64,000 nucleotides of DNA from CAZEKB01 sp964512225. Its GTDB lineage: Bacteria; Myxococcota_A; UBA796; UBA9615. Position 1 is the first letter of the stretch, and each line of letters starts with the position of its first letter. Both the position numbers and the translations under genes were made by a program. The stretch is taken from contig CAZEKB010000025.1 of assembly GCA_964512225.1 (NCBI GenBank), forward strand, positions 1-64,000, given 5' to 3'. Positions 34,201 through 42,523 of the stretch are shown here, piece after piece. Below the pieces are notes generated by a model. The model was not told where the DNA came from. It was given only the letters and a program-made list of their open reading frames with translations, and searched no databases.

Positions 34201-35798
34201 GCGGCGATCATCTTCGCGCCCGGGCGAGCCGACAGCACGTCCCGCTCCCGATCCCAGTTCAGGCGCGGTCGCAGGTCCGCGAAGTCGGTCGACGGGTACC
34301 GGCCCGAGAGCATGTCGAGGACCGAGAGCAGCGCGTCCCGCGAGAGGTCTGCGTAGGGGAAGGCCGCCCGCACGGTGGCCTCCAGGTCGTCCACCGACCA
34401 GGGGCGCACGGCGCACATGGCGACGATCTGCTGGGCGAGCACGTCCAGCGCGTTGCGGGGCACGGCGATGGGCTCGAGAGCCCCGTCCTGCATGCGCCGG
34501 GCGACGACGGCCGCCTCGAGCAGGTCCCCCCGCCACTTCGGGAACAGGCGCCCGATCGACGTCTCCCCCACCCCGTGCCCGGCCCGCCCGACCCGCTGCA
34601 GGCCCCGGGCCGTCGCCCCGGGCGACTCCACGAGCACCACGAGGTCGACGGTCCCCATGTCGATGCCCAGCTCGAGCGAGCTCGTGGCGACGATGCCCCG
34701 GAGCCGACCGTCCTTGAGCGCCTCCTCGATCTCCGCCCGCTTGGCGTGCGACACCGACCCGTGGTGGGCCCGCACCAGCTCCTCGTCCGCGAGCTCGTTC
34801 AGCCGCCGCGCCATGCGCTCGCACAGGCCGCGGCTGTTCACGAACAGGATCGACGTCCGGTGCGCCCGGATCAGCTCGAGGAGCCGGGGGTGGATCTGCG
34901 ACCAGACGCCCGCGCGACCGGGGTCCTGGAACGCGCCCGCGCCCATGCCGTCCCGGGCGAAGTCGAGCAGCACCGGCCCGGAGTCGCCCCCGCCCACCAC
35001 CTCCTCGGGGGTGAACTCGGGGACCGGATCCGGACGGGCCATGTCCGCCATGGGGACGACGACCTGCAGGTCGAGGGCGGGGCGAGCGCTCGTATCCACG
35101 ACGGCCACCCCGTCGTCGCCCGCCACGTTCCGACCCCCGCCCAGCCAGTGGGCGACGTCTTCGACCGGCCGCACCGTCGCGGACAGCCCGATCCGCTGGG
35201 GGCGCTCGTGGGCGAGCTGCTCCAGCCGCTCCAGGGACAGCGCCAGGTGCGCGCCCCGCTTGGTGCCCGCCATGACGTGGATCTCGTCCACGATCACGGT
35301 GTGGACGGTGCGCAGCCGCTCCCGGGCCTTGCCCCCCAGGATCAGGTAGAGCGACTCGGGGGTGGTGACGAAGATCTCGCCCGGGTCCTTGAGCTGCCGC
35401 CTCCGCTCCGAGGAGGTCGTATCGCCCGTGCGGACGCCGATCCGGGGGGCGCGAAAGGTCTCGCCGAGGCGCGCCGCCGACCGCCCGATGCCGATGAGGG
35501 GCGCGCGCAGGTTCCGCTCGACGTCGTACGCCAGGGCCTTCAGGGGCGAGAGGTACAGCACCCGCACGCCCGGAGGGGCGTCCTCGGGCAGCTCGGTGAC
35601 GCGCGAGATCGCCCACAGGAACGCGGCGAGGGTCTTGCCGGAGCCCGTGGGCGAGATCAGGAGGGTGTCCCGACCGTCGGCGATCTCGGCCCACCCCTGC
35701 TCCTGGACGGCGGTGGGGCCGTCGAAGGCCTCGCGGAACCAGTGCGCGGTGGCGGGGTTGAAGCGGTCGAGGACGTGCGCGGCGGGGACGGCGGTCAT
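31233..35798 (-). CDS. lhr: Lhr-type superfamily 2 DNA helicase
   Basis: 1521 residues, matching the usual 1500 or so of full Lhr. Walker A SPTGSGKT (49-56), motif II DEIH, motif III SATVRP, helicase C domain with HHGSVSHAKRAEIE, ATSSLELGIDMG and QRVGRAGHG, then the winged-helix/Lhr-core region and the long C-terminal extension. Lhr translocates 3' to 5' on DNA and unwinds RNA:DNA hybrids. The ATG at 35798 is one base past the stop of the AlkA-like gene and its own stop touches nei2, so all three are one transcript. Domain order is complete with no frameshift. Confidence 0.95.
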   Translation of the reverse strand: MTAVPAAHVLDRFNPATAHWFREAFDGPTAVQEQGWAEIADGRDTLLISPTGSGKTLAAFLWAISRVTELPEDAPPGVRVLYLSPLKALAYDVERNLRAPLIGIGRSAARLGETFRAPRIGVRTGDTTSSERRRQLKDPGEIFVTTPESLYLILGGKARERLRTVHTVIVDEIHVMAGTKRGAHLALSLERLEQLAHERPQRIGLSATVRPVEDVAHWLGGGRNVAGDDGVAVVDTSARPALDLQVVVPMADMARPDPVPEFTPEEVVGGGDSGPVLLDFARDGMGAGAFQDPGRAGVWSQIHPRLLELIRAHRTSILFVNSRGLCERMARRLNELADEELVRAHHGSVSHAKRAEIEEALKDGRLRGIVATSSLELGIDMGTVDLVVLVESPGATARGLQRVGRAGHGVGETSIGRLFPKWRGDLLEAAVVARRMQDGALEPIAVPRNALDVLAQQIVAMCAVRPWSVDDLEATVRAAFPYADLSRDALLSVLDMLSGRYPSTDFADLRPRLNWDRERDVLSARPGAKMIAAVNAGTIPDRGLYAVQIAPDGPRVGELDEEMVHESRVGETFVLGASTWRVEGIERDRVLVSPAPGQPGKMPFWHGEGPGRPIELGRAVGEFLREFSEQPDDATVDWLQQRSPLDLLAARNLDAYLREQLEATGALPTDRTIVVERFRDELGDWRVCLHTPFGSRVHAPWALAMESALSGAAGFDIQATWTDDGIVLRFADVEGTGAGLPSEDALIPDPDDVEDRVVEQLAQSALFASLFRENAARSLLLTRAKPGHRMPLWAQRVKSSNLLAAAKQYPAFPVVLETYRSCLADHFDLDALREVLSAIRRRDIKLELVETDTASPFARSLVIRLVASHMYEGDAPLAERRAQALNLDRNLLRELLGHDELRELLDAEIIDAVEQELQCLTADRRVRNADALHDLLRRLGDLTDEEAGLRSEVHPGEWLLDLQDQRRVACIRVAGAPRWVAVEDVARYRDALGAMPPPGLPSVFLEPSADPVIELLRRYSRTHGPFTTQEVAERFGMMPAAVAPLLAGLQASGDLLHGGFRPGRVGDEWCAQDVLRRIRRRTLAKLRGEVAPVDPAVLGRFLVGWQGVVADKPGVAVPKRGRIALEDALDQLEGLPLSFKELEGRILPSRVPDFRPEMLDELGATGDLIWVGRGALGTTDGRVSLHRPDRPGLLPTAGELPDSDLHRALLHHLRGRGASFLTGLLAVDPALPAAEVLSALWDLVWAGGVTNDTFGPLRNLGRVRRAAKRAASGIRGRRPSSGRRGLRARSLPGAGGRWYLTEGIAPVPANDTERAHALAITLLERYGVVSREAARAESLPGGFTSIYRVLQTMEEGGRARRGWFVDGLGGAQFALPGAVDRLRAARRLGDEPEVRILAATDPANVYGSLLSWPTGRNEKSPTAKRLPGATVVLVDGRLILHVGAARTKLTTFPSNDDDRDLPAALDALYWIGRRARAREIRIERIDGEPALKSPLRPALARAGFTEELRGLTLNTSRPRRA

Positions 35799-35799
35799 G

Positions 35800-36780
35800 T
35801 CACCAGGCCCTCGGGTCGCGAGCCGGGTACCGGGGCCCGCGCTTGGGGGCCTTGAACCCCGCGCTCGTCAGGAGCCGCACGACGCGGCCGCGGTGGGGGC
35901 GGAAGGGCTCGAGCAGCTCCAGCATGCGGGCGTCCGTCCCCCGCTCCTCGCGGGCCAGGGCCCACCCCACGTGGTTCGGGAGGTGGAAGTCGCCGACCGC
36001 CACCGCGTCGGCGAAGCCCATGCCCCCGAGCATGACCGACGCGGCCGTCCAGGGGCCCACCCCCCGGACCGACGTGAGCCGGCGATAGGCCTCGGGGGCG
36101 TCGAGCGCCGCCGCCGCGTCGAGCCGATCCGCCACCCGCGCGATGGCCTTGACCGCCGCGGCTTGCTTCGCGAGCACCCCCGACTCGACGTACTTCCCGA
36201 GCGAGAGCCGGGCGAGCGCGGGCATCGAGGGCGGCAGCGTGAGCCCGAAGGGGCCGGGGGCGGGCTCCGCGCAGCGGTGCACGATGCGGGTCCACGCCGA
36301 CATGGCGTCCCGCCCGGTGACGAGCTGATGGAGGATCGTGGGGGCGATGAGGTCCGCGACCCGGTGGGTCTTGGCCAGGCGGACCCCGAGGTGATGCCGG
36401 TGGATGCGGCGCACGAGGGGGTGGTCCGGGCGGAAGGACCCCGGATCGTCGGCGAGGCCCACGAGATCCCCCAGCCGCTCCAGCGCCCACCCCGAGCCGG
36501 GCCCCCAGGCCGCGGCGTGAACCCTCCCCATCGGCCGGAGCCCGGGCACGAGGCGAGGCTCGCAGTCCGGGTCCAGCTCCTGGTCGAGCAGGAGGGTCGC
36601 GGGCCCGTCCGGCGTGCGGAAGGCGAGCACGGCCCGGCCCCCGTGGTGCGAGCCGTCGGGGCCGCCGATCCGCATGCAGGGATCGAAGCGGCCGACCTGG
36701 AGGGGCCGCAGCGTGGCGGACAGGTCCAGCGGCGCTTCGTGGCGCACGGACGCCGTGAGCGTGGGAGGAGACGGGTTCAT
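35800..36780 (-). CDS. DNA-3-methyladenine glycosylase, AlkA-like (HhH-GPD)
   Basis: 326 residues from the ATG at 36780; an in-frame ATG at 36798 falls inside an inverted repeat and is less likely. The N-terminal half is AlkA-N-like. The C-terminal helix-hairpin-helix reads LTSVRGVGPWTAASVML, followed by the catalytic Asp in VAVGDFHLPNHVG. It excises alkylated purines. It is first in the alkA-lhr-nei2 repair operon. No Ada-type methyltransferase domain is attached, so control may come from the 24-bp inverted repeat upstream. The final Pro/Arg-rich tail (about 310-326) is an addition to the usual domain. Confidence 0.88.
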   Translation of the reverse strand: MNPSPPTLTASVRHEAPLDLSATLRPLQVGRFDPCMRIGGPDGSHHGGRAVLAFRTPDGPATLLLDQELDPDCEPRLVPGLRPMGRVHAAAWGPGSGWALERLGDLVGLADDPGSFRPDHPLVRRIHRHHLGVRLAKTHRVADLIAPTILHQLVTGRDAMSAWTRIVHRCAEPAPGPFGLTLPPSMPALARLSLGKYVESGVLAKQAAAVKAIARVADRLDAAAALDAPEAYRRLTSVRGVGPWTAASVMLGGMGFADAVAVGDFHLPNHVGWALAREERGTDARMLELLEPFRPHRGRVVRLLTSAGFKAPKRGPRYPARDPRAW

Positions 36781-36786
36781 CGCGAA

Positions 36787-36810
36787 GGGACTGAACATAC
36801 TTTCAGTCCC
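36787..36810. promoter_or_regulatory. 24-bp inverted repeat between alkA and pyrE
   Basis: Arms GGGACTGAA and TTCAGTCCC are exact inverted copies with a 6-base centre CATACT. It sits 7 bases before the alkA start and about 86 before pyrE. There is no T-run after it, so an operator is more likely than a terminator. Confidence 0.5.
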
Positions 36811-36896
36811 CCGTGGAGATCAACCACCATCGTCGTTCGCGCTCGGGTTGCCGCGCCCGCGGGCCTGCCGCACACTGCGGCGCGATCGGAGACTCC

Positions 36897-37556
36897 ATGC
36901 GCACAGGTGACAGGGTCGGAGAGTTCATCGAGTTCATGGTGCAGTGCGAGGTCCTCACGTTCGGGGACTTCGTGACGAAGAGCGGGCGACCGACGCCCTA
37001 CTTCGTCGACACCGGCCGCTACCGGACCGGGGCGCAGATCGCGCGCCTGGGCCGCTTCTACGCGGACGCGATCGTCGCCCGCGGCATCGAGTACGACCTG
37101 CTCTTCGGCCCCGCGTACAAGGGGATCCCCCTCGTCGTCGCCACGGCCTCGGCGCTGGCTCAGGAGCACGGGATCGACGTCCCCTTCTGCTTCGACCGCA
37201 AGGAGGTCAAGGACCACGGCGAGGGCGGCTCGCTCGTGGGTCGAAAGCCGCAGGACGGCGACCGGGTCCTGATCATCGAAGACGTCACCACCGCCGGGAC
37301 CAGCGTGCGGGAGACGGTGCCCAAGCTGCGCGCGGTGGCGGACGTGACCATCGCGGGGCTGATCGTGAGCGTGGACCGGATGGAGCGGGGGGCGACGGAC
37401 CGCGGCGCGCTCGCCGAGCTGCGCGACGAGTTCGGCCTCGACTCCTTCGCGATCGCGACCCTGGACGACATCGTGGCGCACCTCGGCCCCGAGCTCACCC
37501 AGGCCGACCGTGACCGGATCGCCGCCTACCGCGCGAAGTACGGCGCACGCGGCTGA
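36897..37556 (+). CDS. pyrE: orotate phosphoribosyltransferase
   Basis: 219 residues; ATG at 36897 chosen because the N-terminal helix starts there, while an earlier in-frame ATG at 36813 adds only non-conserved Arg/Gly-rich residues. PRPP-binding loop VLIIEDVTTAGTS (124-136), GPAYKGIPL (71-79) and the flexible-loop region FDRKEVKDHGEGG (99-111). It converts orotate and PRPP to OMP in pyrimidine synthesis. No other pyr gene is adjacent. Its promoter region is shared with the divergent repair operon. Confidence 0.95.
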   Translation: MRTGDRVGEFIEFMVQCEVLTFGDFVTKSGRPTPYFVDTGRYRTGAQIARLGRFYADAIVARGIEYDLLFGPAYKGIPLVVATASALAQEHGIDVPFCFDRKEVKDHGEGGSLVGRKPQDGDRVLIIEDVTTAGTSVRETVPKLRAVADVTIAGLIVSVDRMERGATDRGALAELRDEFGLDSFAIATLDDIVAHLGPELTQADRDRIAAYRAKYGARG

Positions 37557-37589
37557 TCGACGGACGCCCGGGGGATGTAGCCTCCCCGG

Positions 37590-38768
37590 ATGCGCGCGGC
37601 CGTCCTGCTGATCCCCCTCCTCCTCGCCTGCCCGGCGCCCGAGGAGCCGCCCACCGAAGACACCCCGCCCCCGCCGTACCTCTCGATCGACCTCGACGAT
37701 CGGCCGGACATCGACGCCTACGGCGAAGCGGCGCGGGCCGAGCGGAACCTCGCGGGGCTCTTCCTCGGTGTGGCCCGAGGGCGGACCCTGGTGTACCTGG
37801 GCGGATTCGGCTGGGAGGACATCGAAGCGAGCGTGCCCGTGGACCCGTCGGCGACCCTGTTCCGCTGGGCCTCGCTCTCCAAGGGAATCACCGGCGTCGC
37901 CGCCCTCCAGGCGAGCCTGCGCGGATCGGTCGAACTGGAGGCCCCCGTCGACGAGATCGTGGACGAGTACACGACGCCCGGGACCTTCCTCCCCGAGGGC
38001 TGCGAGGCCGCGAACTGCGCCGAGCCGACGCCGGACGACGCGGACGCGGTCACCCTCCGCCGGCTCCTCGACCATACGAGCGGGGTCCAGCACTACGGCA
38101 ACGGCCTCGCGAACCCCACGCCTCCCGCCGATGAGCGCAACGATCCCGCCGTGAACACCGGCCTCGACTGGGCGCTCCCCCGCTGGATCGACGCCCCGCT
38201 CGTCGCGCCTCCGGGCACGACGTACAGCTACTCGACGATGGGCCACAACCTCGCCGGCGTGGTCCTGGAGCGCGCCGAGGGGCGCTCGTTCGCCGACCTC
38301 GTGGACACCGGGATCGCCGGTCCGCTGGACATGGAGACGCTCGCCCCCGACCGCCACTGGGACGCTCTGCCCCGGCGGGCCCTCGGGTACGCCTACGACG
38401 GGAACGACTTCCTCCCCGACGGCGACAGCGACGTGAGCTGGAAGCTCCCGGGCGGGGGGTTCGTATCCACCGGCGAGGACCTCACGCGGTGGTGCGCGGG
38501 CCTGCTCGGCGATCCGCTCGTCCCCCTCGACGCGCGGGACGACGTGCTGTGGTCCCCGGTCGCACCCGCGAACACCTACTCGTTCGGGTTCGGCGTGAGG
38601 GGGGACGAGGACCGCCGCGTGAGCCACACCGGGGCGCAGCAGAAGACGCGCACCGCCGTCGTCGTCCTCCCCGACCAGGACCTGTGCTTCGCGGTGATGA
38701 CGAACAGCATCGACGCCTCACCCGGTGAGCTGATCGCCGGCCTCGAGGCGGCTTGGGGGGCCGAGTAG
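37590..38768 (+). CDS. lipoprotein serine hydrolase (beta-lactamase fold)
   Basis: 392 residues. The signal peptide ends in LLAC (Cys14), so a lipoprotein, followed by a Pro/Glu/Asp-rich linker. SxxK motif SLSK (Ser95-Lys98), Tyr motif in YSYSTMGHN, and HTGAQ as the KTG-equivalent. These are the three active-site boxes of class C beta-lactamase/DD-peptidase/esterase B enzymes. It is cell-envelope located. It could act on peptidoglycan peptides, beta-lactams or esters; the sequence does not decide. It starts 33 bases after pyrE. Confidence 0.85.
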   Translation: MRAAVLLIPLLLACPAPEEPPTEDTPPPPYLSIDLDDRPDIDAYGEAARAERNLAGLFLGVARGRTLVYLGGFGWEDIEASVPVDPSATLFRWASLSKGITGVAALQASLRGSVELEAPVDEIVDEYTTPGTFLPEGCEAANCAEPTPDDADAVTLRRLLDHTSGVQHYGNGLANPTPPADERNDPAVNTGLDWALPRWIDAPLVAPPGTTYSYSTMGHNLAGVVLERAEGRSFADLVDTGIAGPLDMETLAPDRHWDALPRRALGYAYDGNDFLPDGDSDVSWKLPGGGFVSTGEDLTRWCAGLLGDPLVPLDARDDVLWSPVAPANTYSFGFGVRGDEDRRVSHTGAQQKTRTAVVVLPDQDLCFAVMTNSIDASPGELIAGLEAAWGAE

Positions 38769-38790
38769 CGGCGAGCGCCCGCGGTATCCG

Positions 38791-38819
38791 TTGACACCGC
38801 CTTGAATTCCGTGCATTCC
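38791..38819 (+). promoter_or_regulatory. possible promoter of the DEAD-box helicase gene
   Basis: A perfect -35 TTGACA at 38791-38796, then 17 bases to a poor CATTCC at 38814-38819. The expected start point coincides with the ATG at 38827, and no ribosome-binding site is visible, so a leaderless mRNA is possible. Confidence 0.35.
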
Positions 38820-38826
38820 CCCGGGC

Positions 38827-40614
38827 ATGCAGGCCCCGAGCGACACCGACGAACCCTCGCCCTCCTTCGACGCGTTGGGGCTCGACCCCCGCGTCCTCCC
38901 TACGCTCGAGGCCCTGGGATTCGAGACCCCGACCCCGATCCAGGCGGCCGCCATCCCCGCGCTGCTGAGCGGCCGCGACCTCATCGCTCGCGCCCGCACG
39001 GGCTCGGGCAAGACCGCCGCCTTCGGGCTCCCGCTGCTCGACCGCCTCCGGGGCACGCGGCCGGGTCTCCGGGCCCTCGTGCTCACCCCCACGCGCGAGC
39101 TCGCCCTGCAGGTGACGGACGCCCTGCGCGACCTCCGCGGGGACGAGCGGATCGGCGTCGCCACCATCTACGGCGGGTCCTCCTACCGTCCGCAGCTCGA
39201 AGCCCTTCGGGCGGGGGTCCCCGTGATCGTCGGGACCCCGGGCCGCCTGCTCGACCTGCTCGACTCGGGGCGCCTCGATCTGTCGCAGGTCGAGACGATC
39301 GTCGTCGACGAGGCCGACGAGATGCTCCGCCAGGGGTTCATCGAAGACGTCGAGCGCCTGCTCGAGGCCGCGTCCGGGCCGCGCCAGGTGGCGATGTTCT
39401 CCGCGACGATGCCCGACGAGATCCGGCGGATCGCGACGTCGGCGCTGCGGGATCCCGCGACGATCGAGGTCGAAGGCGGCGGCTCGGGCCCGGTCGTGGA
39501 TCACATCGACCAGCGGTGGCTGCGCGTCCCCCAGCGCAACAAGCTCGAGGCGCTGGTGCGCATCCTCCAGGCCGAGCCCCGGGGCACGACGCTGATCTTC
39601 GCCCGCACCCGCCAGGGCTGCGCCGAGATGGCCGACGAGCTCACGCGCCGGGGCCTCGCCGTCGACGCGCTCCACGGCGACCTCAGCCAGGCGCTGCGAG
39701 AGCGCGTCCTCGGGCGTCTGCGCAACAAGACGCTGTCCATGATCGTGGCCACGGACGTCGCGGCGCGGGGCATCGACGTGAACCACATCACCCACGTCAT
39801 CAACCTGGACCTCCCCGGAGGCGCGGAGATCTACGCGCACCGCATCGGACGCACCGGACGGGCGGGCCGCGAAGGCAAGGCGATCACGCTCGTCACGCCC
39901 CGGGAGCTGGCCCGCTTCAGGAGCTGGCAGCGGCGCCTCAAGGTGGACATCCGCGAGGTCCTGCCCCCCACCGACGCCCAGATCGCGACCCGCCACCAGC
40001 AGGTGCTCGGGCGCGCGCTCGGCGCGGCCCTGGAGGGGGAGACCGCGGGCGCGTCGCGGTGGCTGGGCGAGCTCACGGAGGCTCACGGGTGGACGCCCGA
40101 CGAGGTCGCGACCGCGGCCCTGAGCGTCCTCGCCCACGAGCAGGGCCTCGCCCTCGAGGCGGAGCCGGACACCGAAGTGCCGCGCTGGGCCCGGCCGCGC
40201 AAGCAGGGCCGTCCGGGGCCGCGGGACCGCGGGCGGGACGAGCGCCCCCGGCGCGACGACCGCCCCCGGCGCGATGATCGCCCCGACGAGGTGGAGCTGT
40301 TCCTCGCGATCGGACGACGCGCCGGGGTTCGACCCTCGGACCTGGTGGGGGCGCTCGCCAACGACGTGGGCATCCCCGGGGGACGCATCGGCCGCATCTC
40401 CATCTTCGAGAACAAGTCGTTCATCGGCCTGAGCCGGGACGACGCCCGCAAGGTGCTCTCGATCGCGCGCATGGTGAACGTGCGCGGGCGGGATACGAGG
40501 ATGGACTTCGCCGACGGCGCCCGACGCGACGAGGCCCCCCCGCGCCGCCGCGACGGCCACGCCAAGTTCGGCTCGAAGCGCAATCGGCTGCCCCGCAAGC
40601 CGAGGCGCGGCTAG
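38827..40614 (+). CDS. DEAD-box RNA helicase with DbpA-type RNA-binding tail
   Basis: 595 residues. Q-motif region GFETPTPIQ, motif I ARTGSGKT, Ia PTRELA, II DEAD, III SAT, then the C-terminal RecA domain with ATDVAARGIDV and HRIGRTGRAGREG. A linker rich in Arg/Asp (GPRDRGRDERPRRDDRPRRD) leads to a DbpA-like RRM (about 490-565; VELFLAIGRRAGVRPSDL, GGRIGRISIFENKSFIGL) and a basic tail. This is the DeaD/CsdA arrangement, used in ribosome assembly and mRNA turnover, often cold-induced. A monocistronic unit by spacing. Confidence 0.93.
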   Translation: MQAPSDTDEPSPSFDALGLDPRVLPTLEALGFETPTPIQAAAIPALLSGRDLIARARTGSGKTAAFGLPLLDRLRGTRPGLRALVLTPTRELALQVTDALRDLRGDERIGVATIYGGSSYRPQLEALRAGVPVIVGTPGRLLDLLDSGRLDLSQVETIVVDEADEMLRQGFIEDVERLLEAASGPRQVAMFSATMPDEIRRIATSALRDPATIEVEGGGSGPVVDHIDQRWLRVPQRNKLEALVRILQAEPRGTTLIFARTRQGCAEMADELTRRGLAVDALHGDLSQALRERVLGRLRNKTLSMIVATDVAARGIDVNHITHVINLDLPGGAEIYAHRIGRTGRAGREGKAITLVTPRELARFRSWQRRLKVDIREVLPPTDAQIATRHQQVLGRALGAALEGETAGASRWLGELTEAHGWTPDEVATAALSVLAHEQGLALEAEPDTEVPRWARPRKQGRPGPRDRGRDERPRRDDRPRRDDRPDEVELFLAIGRRAGVRPSDLVGALANDVGIPGGRIGRISIFENKSFIGLSRDDARKVLSIARMVNVRGRDTRMDFADGARRDEAPPRRRDGHAKFGSKRNRLPRKPRRG

Positions 40615-40708
40615 ACTCCGACGACCCTGCGATCGACCCCGCTCCGGGCCCGTCGATCCCACCCGCAGCCCCGCTGCTTCGCCATGCCGCAGAACCACTG
40701 CACGGAGG

Positions 40709-41530
40709 ATGCGCACTGACGCGCGCCTCGACCTCGTCCGACGCCTTCACCAACGAGACGTACGCGACTCACGCCGAGAGGCGCTGATCGAAGGGGTCCG
40801 CTTCGTCCTCTCCGTCGACCCCCGCCGGGTGCGGGCCGTCGTCTGGTCGCCGAAGCTCGTGACCAGCGGGCCCGCGCGACGCTGGGTGCGCGCCCGTGAG
40901 CGCGACGGAGTGCCGCTCACGCGACTCACGCCGGAGGAGTTCCGCTCCGTCTCCTCGGCCCGCCGGGCCTCGGGGGTCGCCGCCGTGATCCGCGCCCCGA
41001 TCGCCGAGCTGCACGCGACTCACGCGAGAACTCACGGCCCCTGGCTGGCGGTCCGAACCGTGCGCGCGCCGGGCAACCTCGGGACCCTCCTGCGGAGCGC
41101 GGCCGCGTTCGGCGCCGAGGGGCTGATCCTCCTGGGCGGATCCGTGGACCCCTGGGACCGGGACGTGATCCGCGCGAGCATGGGGGGGATCTTCCGACTC
41201 ACGGTCGCCCGCGGAGATGCCCCCGACCTCGCGCGCTGGGGGCAGAGGCAGGGGATCTCGATCCTGGCGGCGACACCGGACGCGGACGACCTCCTCGGGC
41301 GGCGGCCGCTGCCCCGGCGGGTCGTGTTCCTTCTCGGAGACGAGCGCCGCGGCGTGTCGGCCGAGGACCTGCGGACCTGCCGGGGTCGGGTCCGCATCCC
41401 CATGGCCCCCGGCACGGACTCGCTCAACCTCGCCCAGGCGGGGACCGTGCTCCTGTACGAGGCCCAACGAACTCGCCCCCCGCCGCGCGGAGCGACGAGG
41501 GGCGAGAGGCGAGAGCGACGCGGCCGCTAG
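40709..41530 (+). CDS. SpoU/TrmH family RNA methyltransferase
   Basis: 273 residues. The N-terminal substrate-binding region (about 10-100) carries EALIEGVRFVL. The SPOUT domain has NLGTLLRSAAAFG (motif 1), LLGDERRGVS (motif 2) and IPMAPGTDSLNLAQAGTVLLYE (motif 3, forming the SAM-binding knot). It 2'-O-methylates a ribose of rRNA or tRNA. The exact site is not predictable, and the NLAQ variation in motif 3 (usually NVSVA) is slightly unusual. The C-terminus is Arg-rich. It ends 4 bases into the end of the convergent lipoprotein gene. Confidence 0.9.
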   Translation: MRTDARLDLVRRLHQRDVRDSRREALIEGVRFVLSVDPRRVRAVVWSPKLVTSGPARRWVRARERDGVPLTRLTPEEFRSVSSARRASGVAAVIRAPIAELHATHARTHGPWLAVRTVRAPGNLGTLLRSAAAFGAEGLILLGGSVDPWDRDVIRASMGGIFRLTVARGDAPDLARWGQRQGISILAATPDADDLLGRRPLPRRVVFLLGDERRGVSAEDLRTCRGRVRIPMAPGTDSLNLAQAGTVLLYEAQRTRPPPRGATRGERRERRGR

Positions 41531-42441
41531 AGGACGCGGGCGACGTCCAGCCAGAGCTCACCGGGCGCGCTCCAGGCCGGGGTCACGGTGCCGTCGCCGG
41601 CGACGTGGTAGGCGCTCACGCCGCTCACGGTCTGGGCGACCGCGACGACCGAGCCGTCGGGGCGGGCCATGAGGCCGCGGATGCCCTCGACGCCGTCGAG
41701 GTCGATCTCGGCCATCCAGCGGGCGCCGTCGACGTCGTCCCAGGCGAAGATGTCGGCGCCGTCGGTGCGGGCGAACCAGTGGCGACCGTCCGTCCCCTGC
41801 GCGCTGATGTCGATCGAGTCGAAGGGCAGGTGGGCGACGATGTTCAGCTCGTCGTCCCGGCCGACCGTCGCCAGCGTGGAGCCCCAGAGGTCCACGACGG
41901 TGGTCTCGTCGTCGTCCTGGGAGTCGGCGCTCACGGTCGTGTCCATCCAGCAGTAGGTGCCGCCGGTGGGGACGCGGTTGATGAGGGATCCGTCGGCGTC
42001 GAGCTCCACGACCTCGCTCTCCGCGGCCACCGAGATGGTGCCGTCGGCGGCGGCCGTCGCGCCGTACAGCCAGGGGAAGTCCAGGTCGGTGAAGGGATCG
42101 ACGCTGCCGGACGTGTCCAGGCTGTACAGCGCGCGATCGGCCTTGAGGATGAAGTACCCGTCGGGGTGCACCGTGAGGCCGGTGGCGCGGGGGATCCAGG
42201 CGGGGACGCTGAGGCCGGGGCGGCCGAAGGCGTCCAGGAGCGTCACGGCGAGGCCGTCGCCGCGGGCGCCGAGCACGGCGTAGGAGGCGCGGGGATCGTC
42301 GAGACCGCTGGGCCCGCGCTGCTCGAGGATGAGGGCCCCGCCCACGTCGTCGGTGTCGGTGGCCTCGGGGGCCGCGCAGCCGACCAGGAGCAGGGCGGCG
42401 GTCACGGGCACACTCGTCCATCGGGGGAACGTAACGGTCAT
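41527..42441 (-). CDS. lipoprotein, beta-propeller-like
   Basis: 304 residues, ATG at 42441. The signal peptide has a lipobox LLLVGC (Cys about 22). The mature part has repeating short motifs of the form ATGLTVHPDGYFIL, GATAAADGTISV, GLMARPDGSVVAV and DGTVTPAWS, about 40-50 residues apart, which suggests an NHL/SMP-30-like propeller. No enzyme residues recognised. Probably a surface or periplasmic binding or scaffold protein. Monocistronic. Confidence 0.7.
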   Translation of the reverse strand: MTVTFPRWTSVPVTAALLLVGCAAPEATDTDDVGGALILEQRGPSGLDDPRASYAVLGARGDGLAVTLLDAFGRPGLSVPAWIPRATGLTVHPDGYFILKADRALYSLDTSGSVDPFTDLDFPWLYGATAAADGTISVAAESEVVELDADGSLINRVPTGGTYCWMDTTVSADSQDDDETTVVDLWGSTLATVGRDDELNIVAHLPFDSIDISAQGTDGRHWFARTDGADIFAWDDVDGARWMAEIDLDGVEGIRGLMARPDGSVVAVAQTVSGVSAYHVAGDGTVTPAWSAPGELWLDVARVL

Positions 42442-42523
42442 GGCGGACTCCTCGTCGCGGCGGGCCCGGGAGGGGCTCTGTTTCCGGCGACGACGACACC
42501 ATCGGACGACCCGACCCGCGGCT

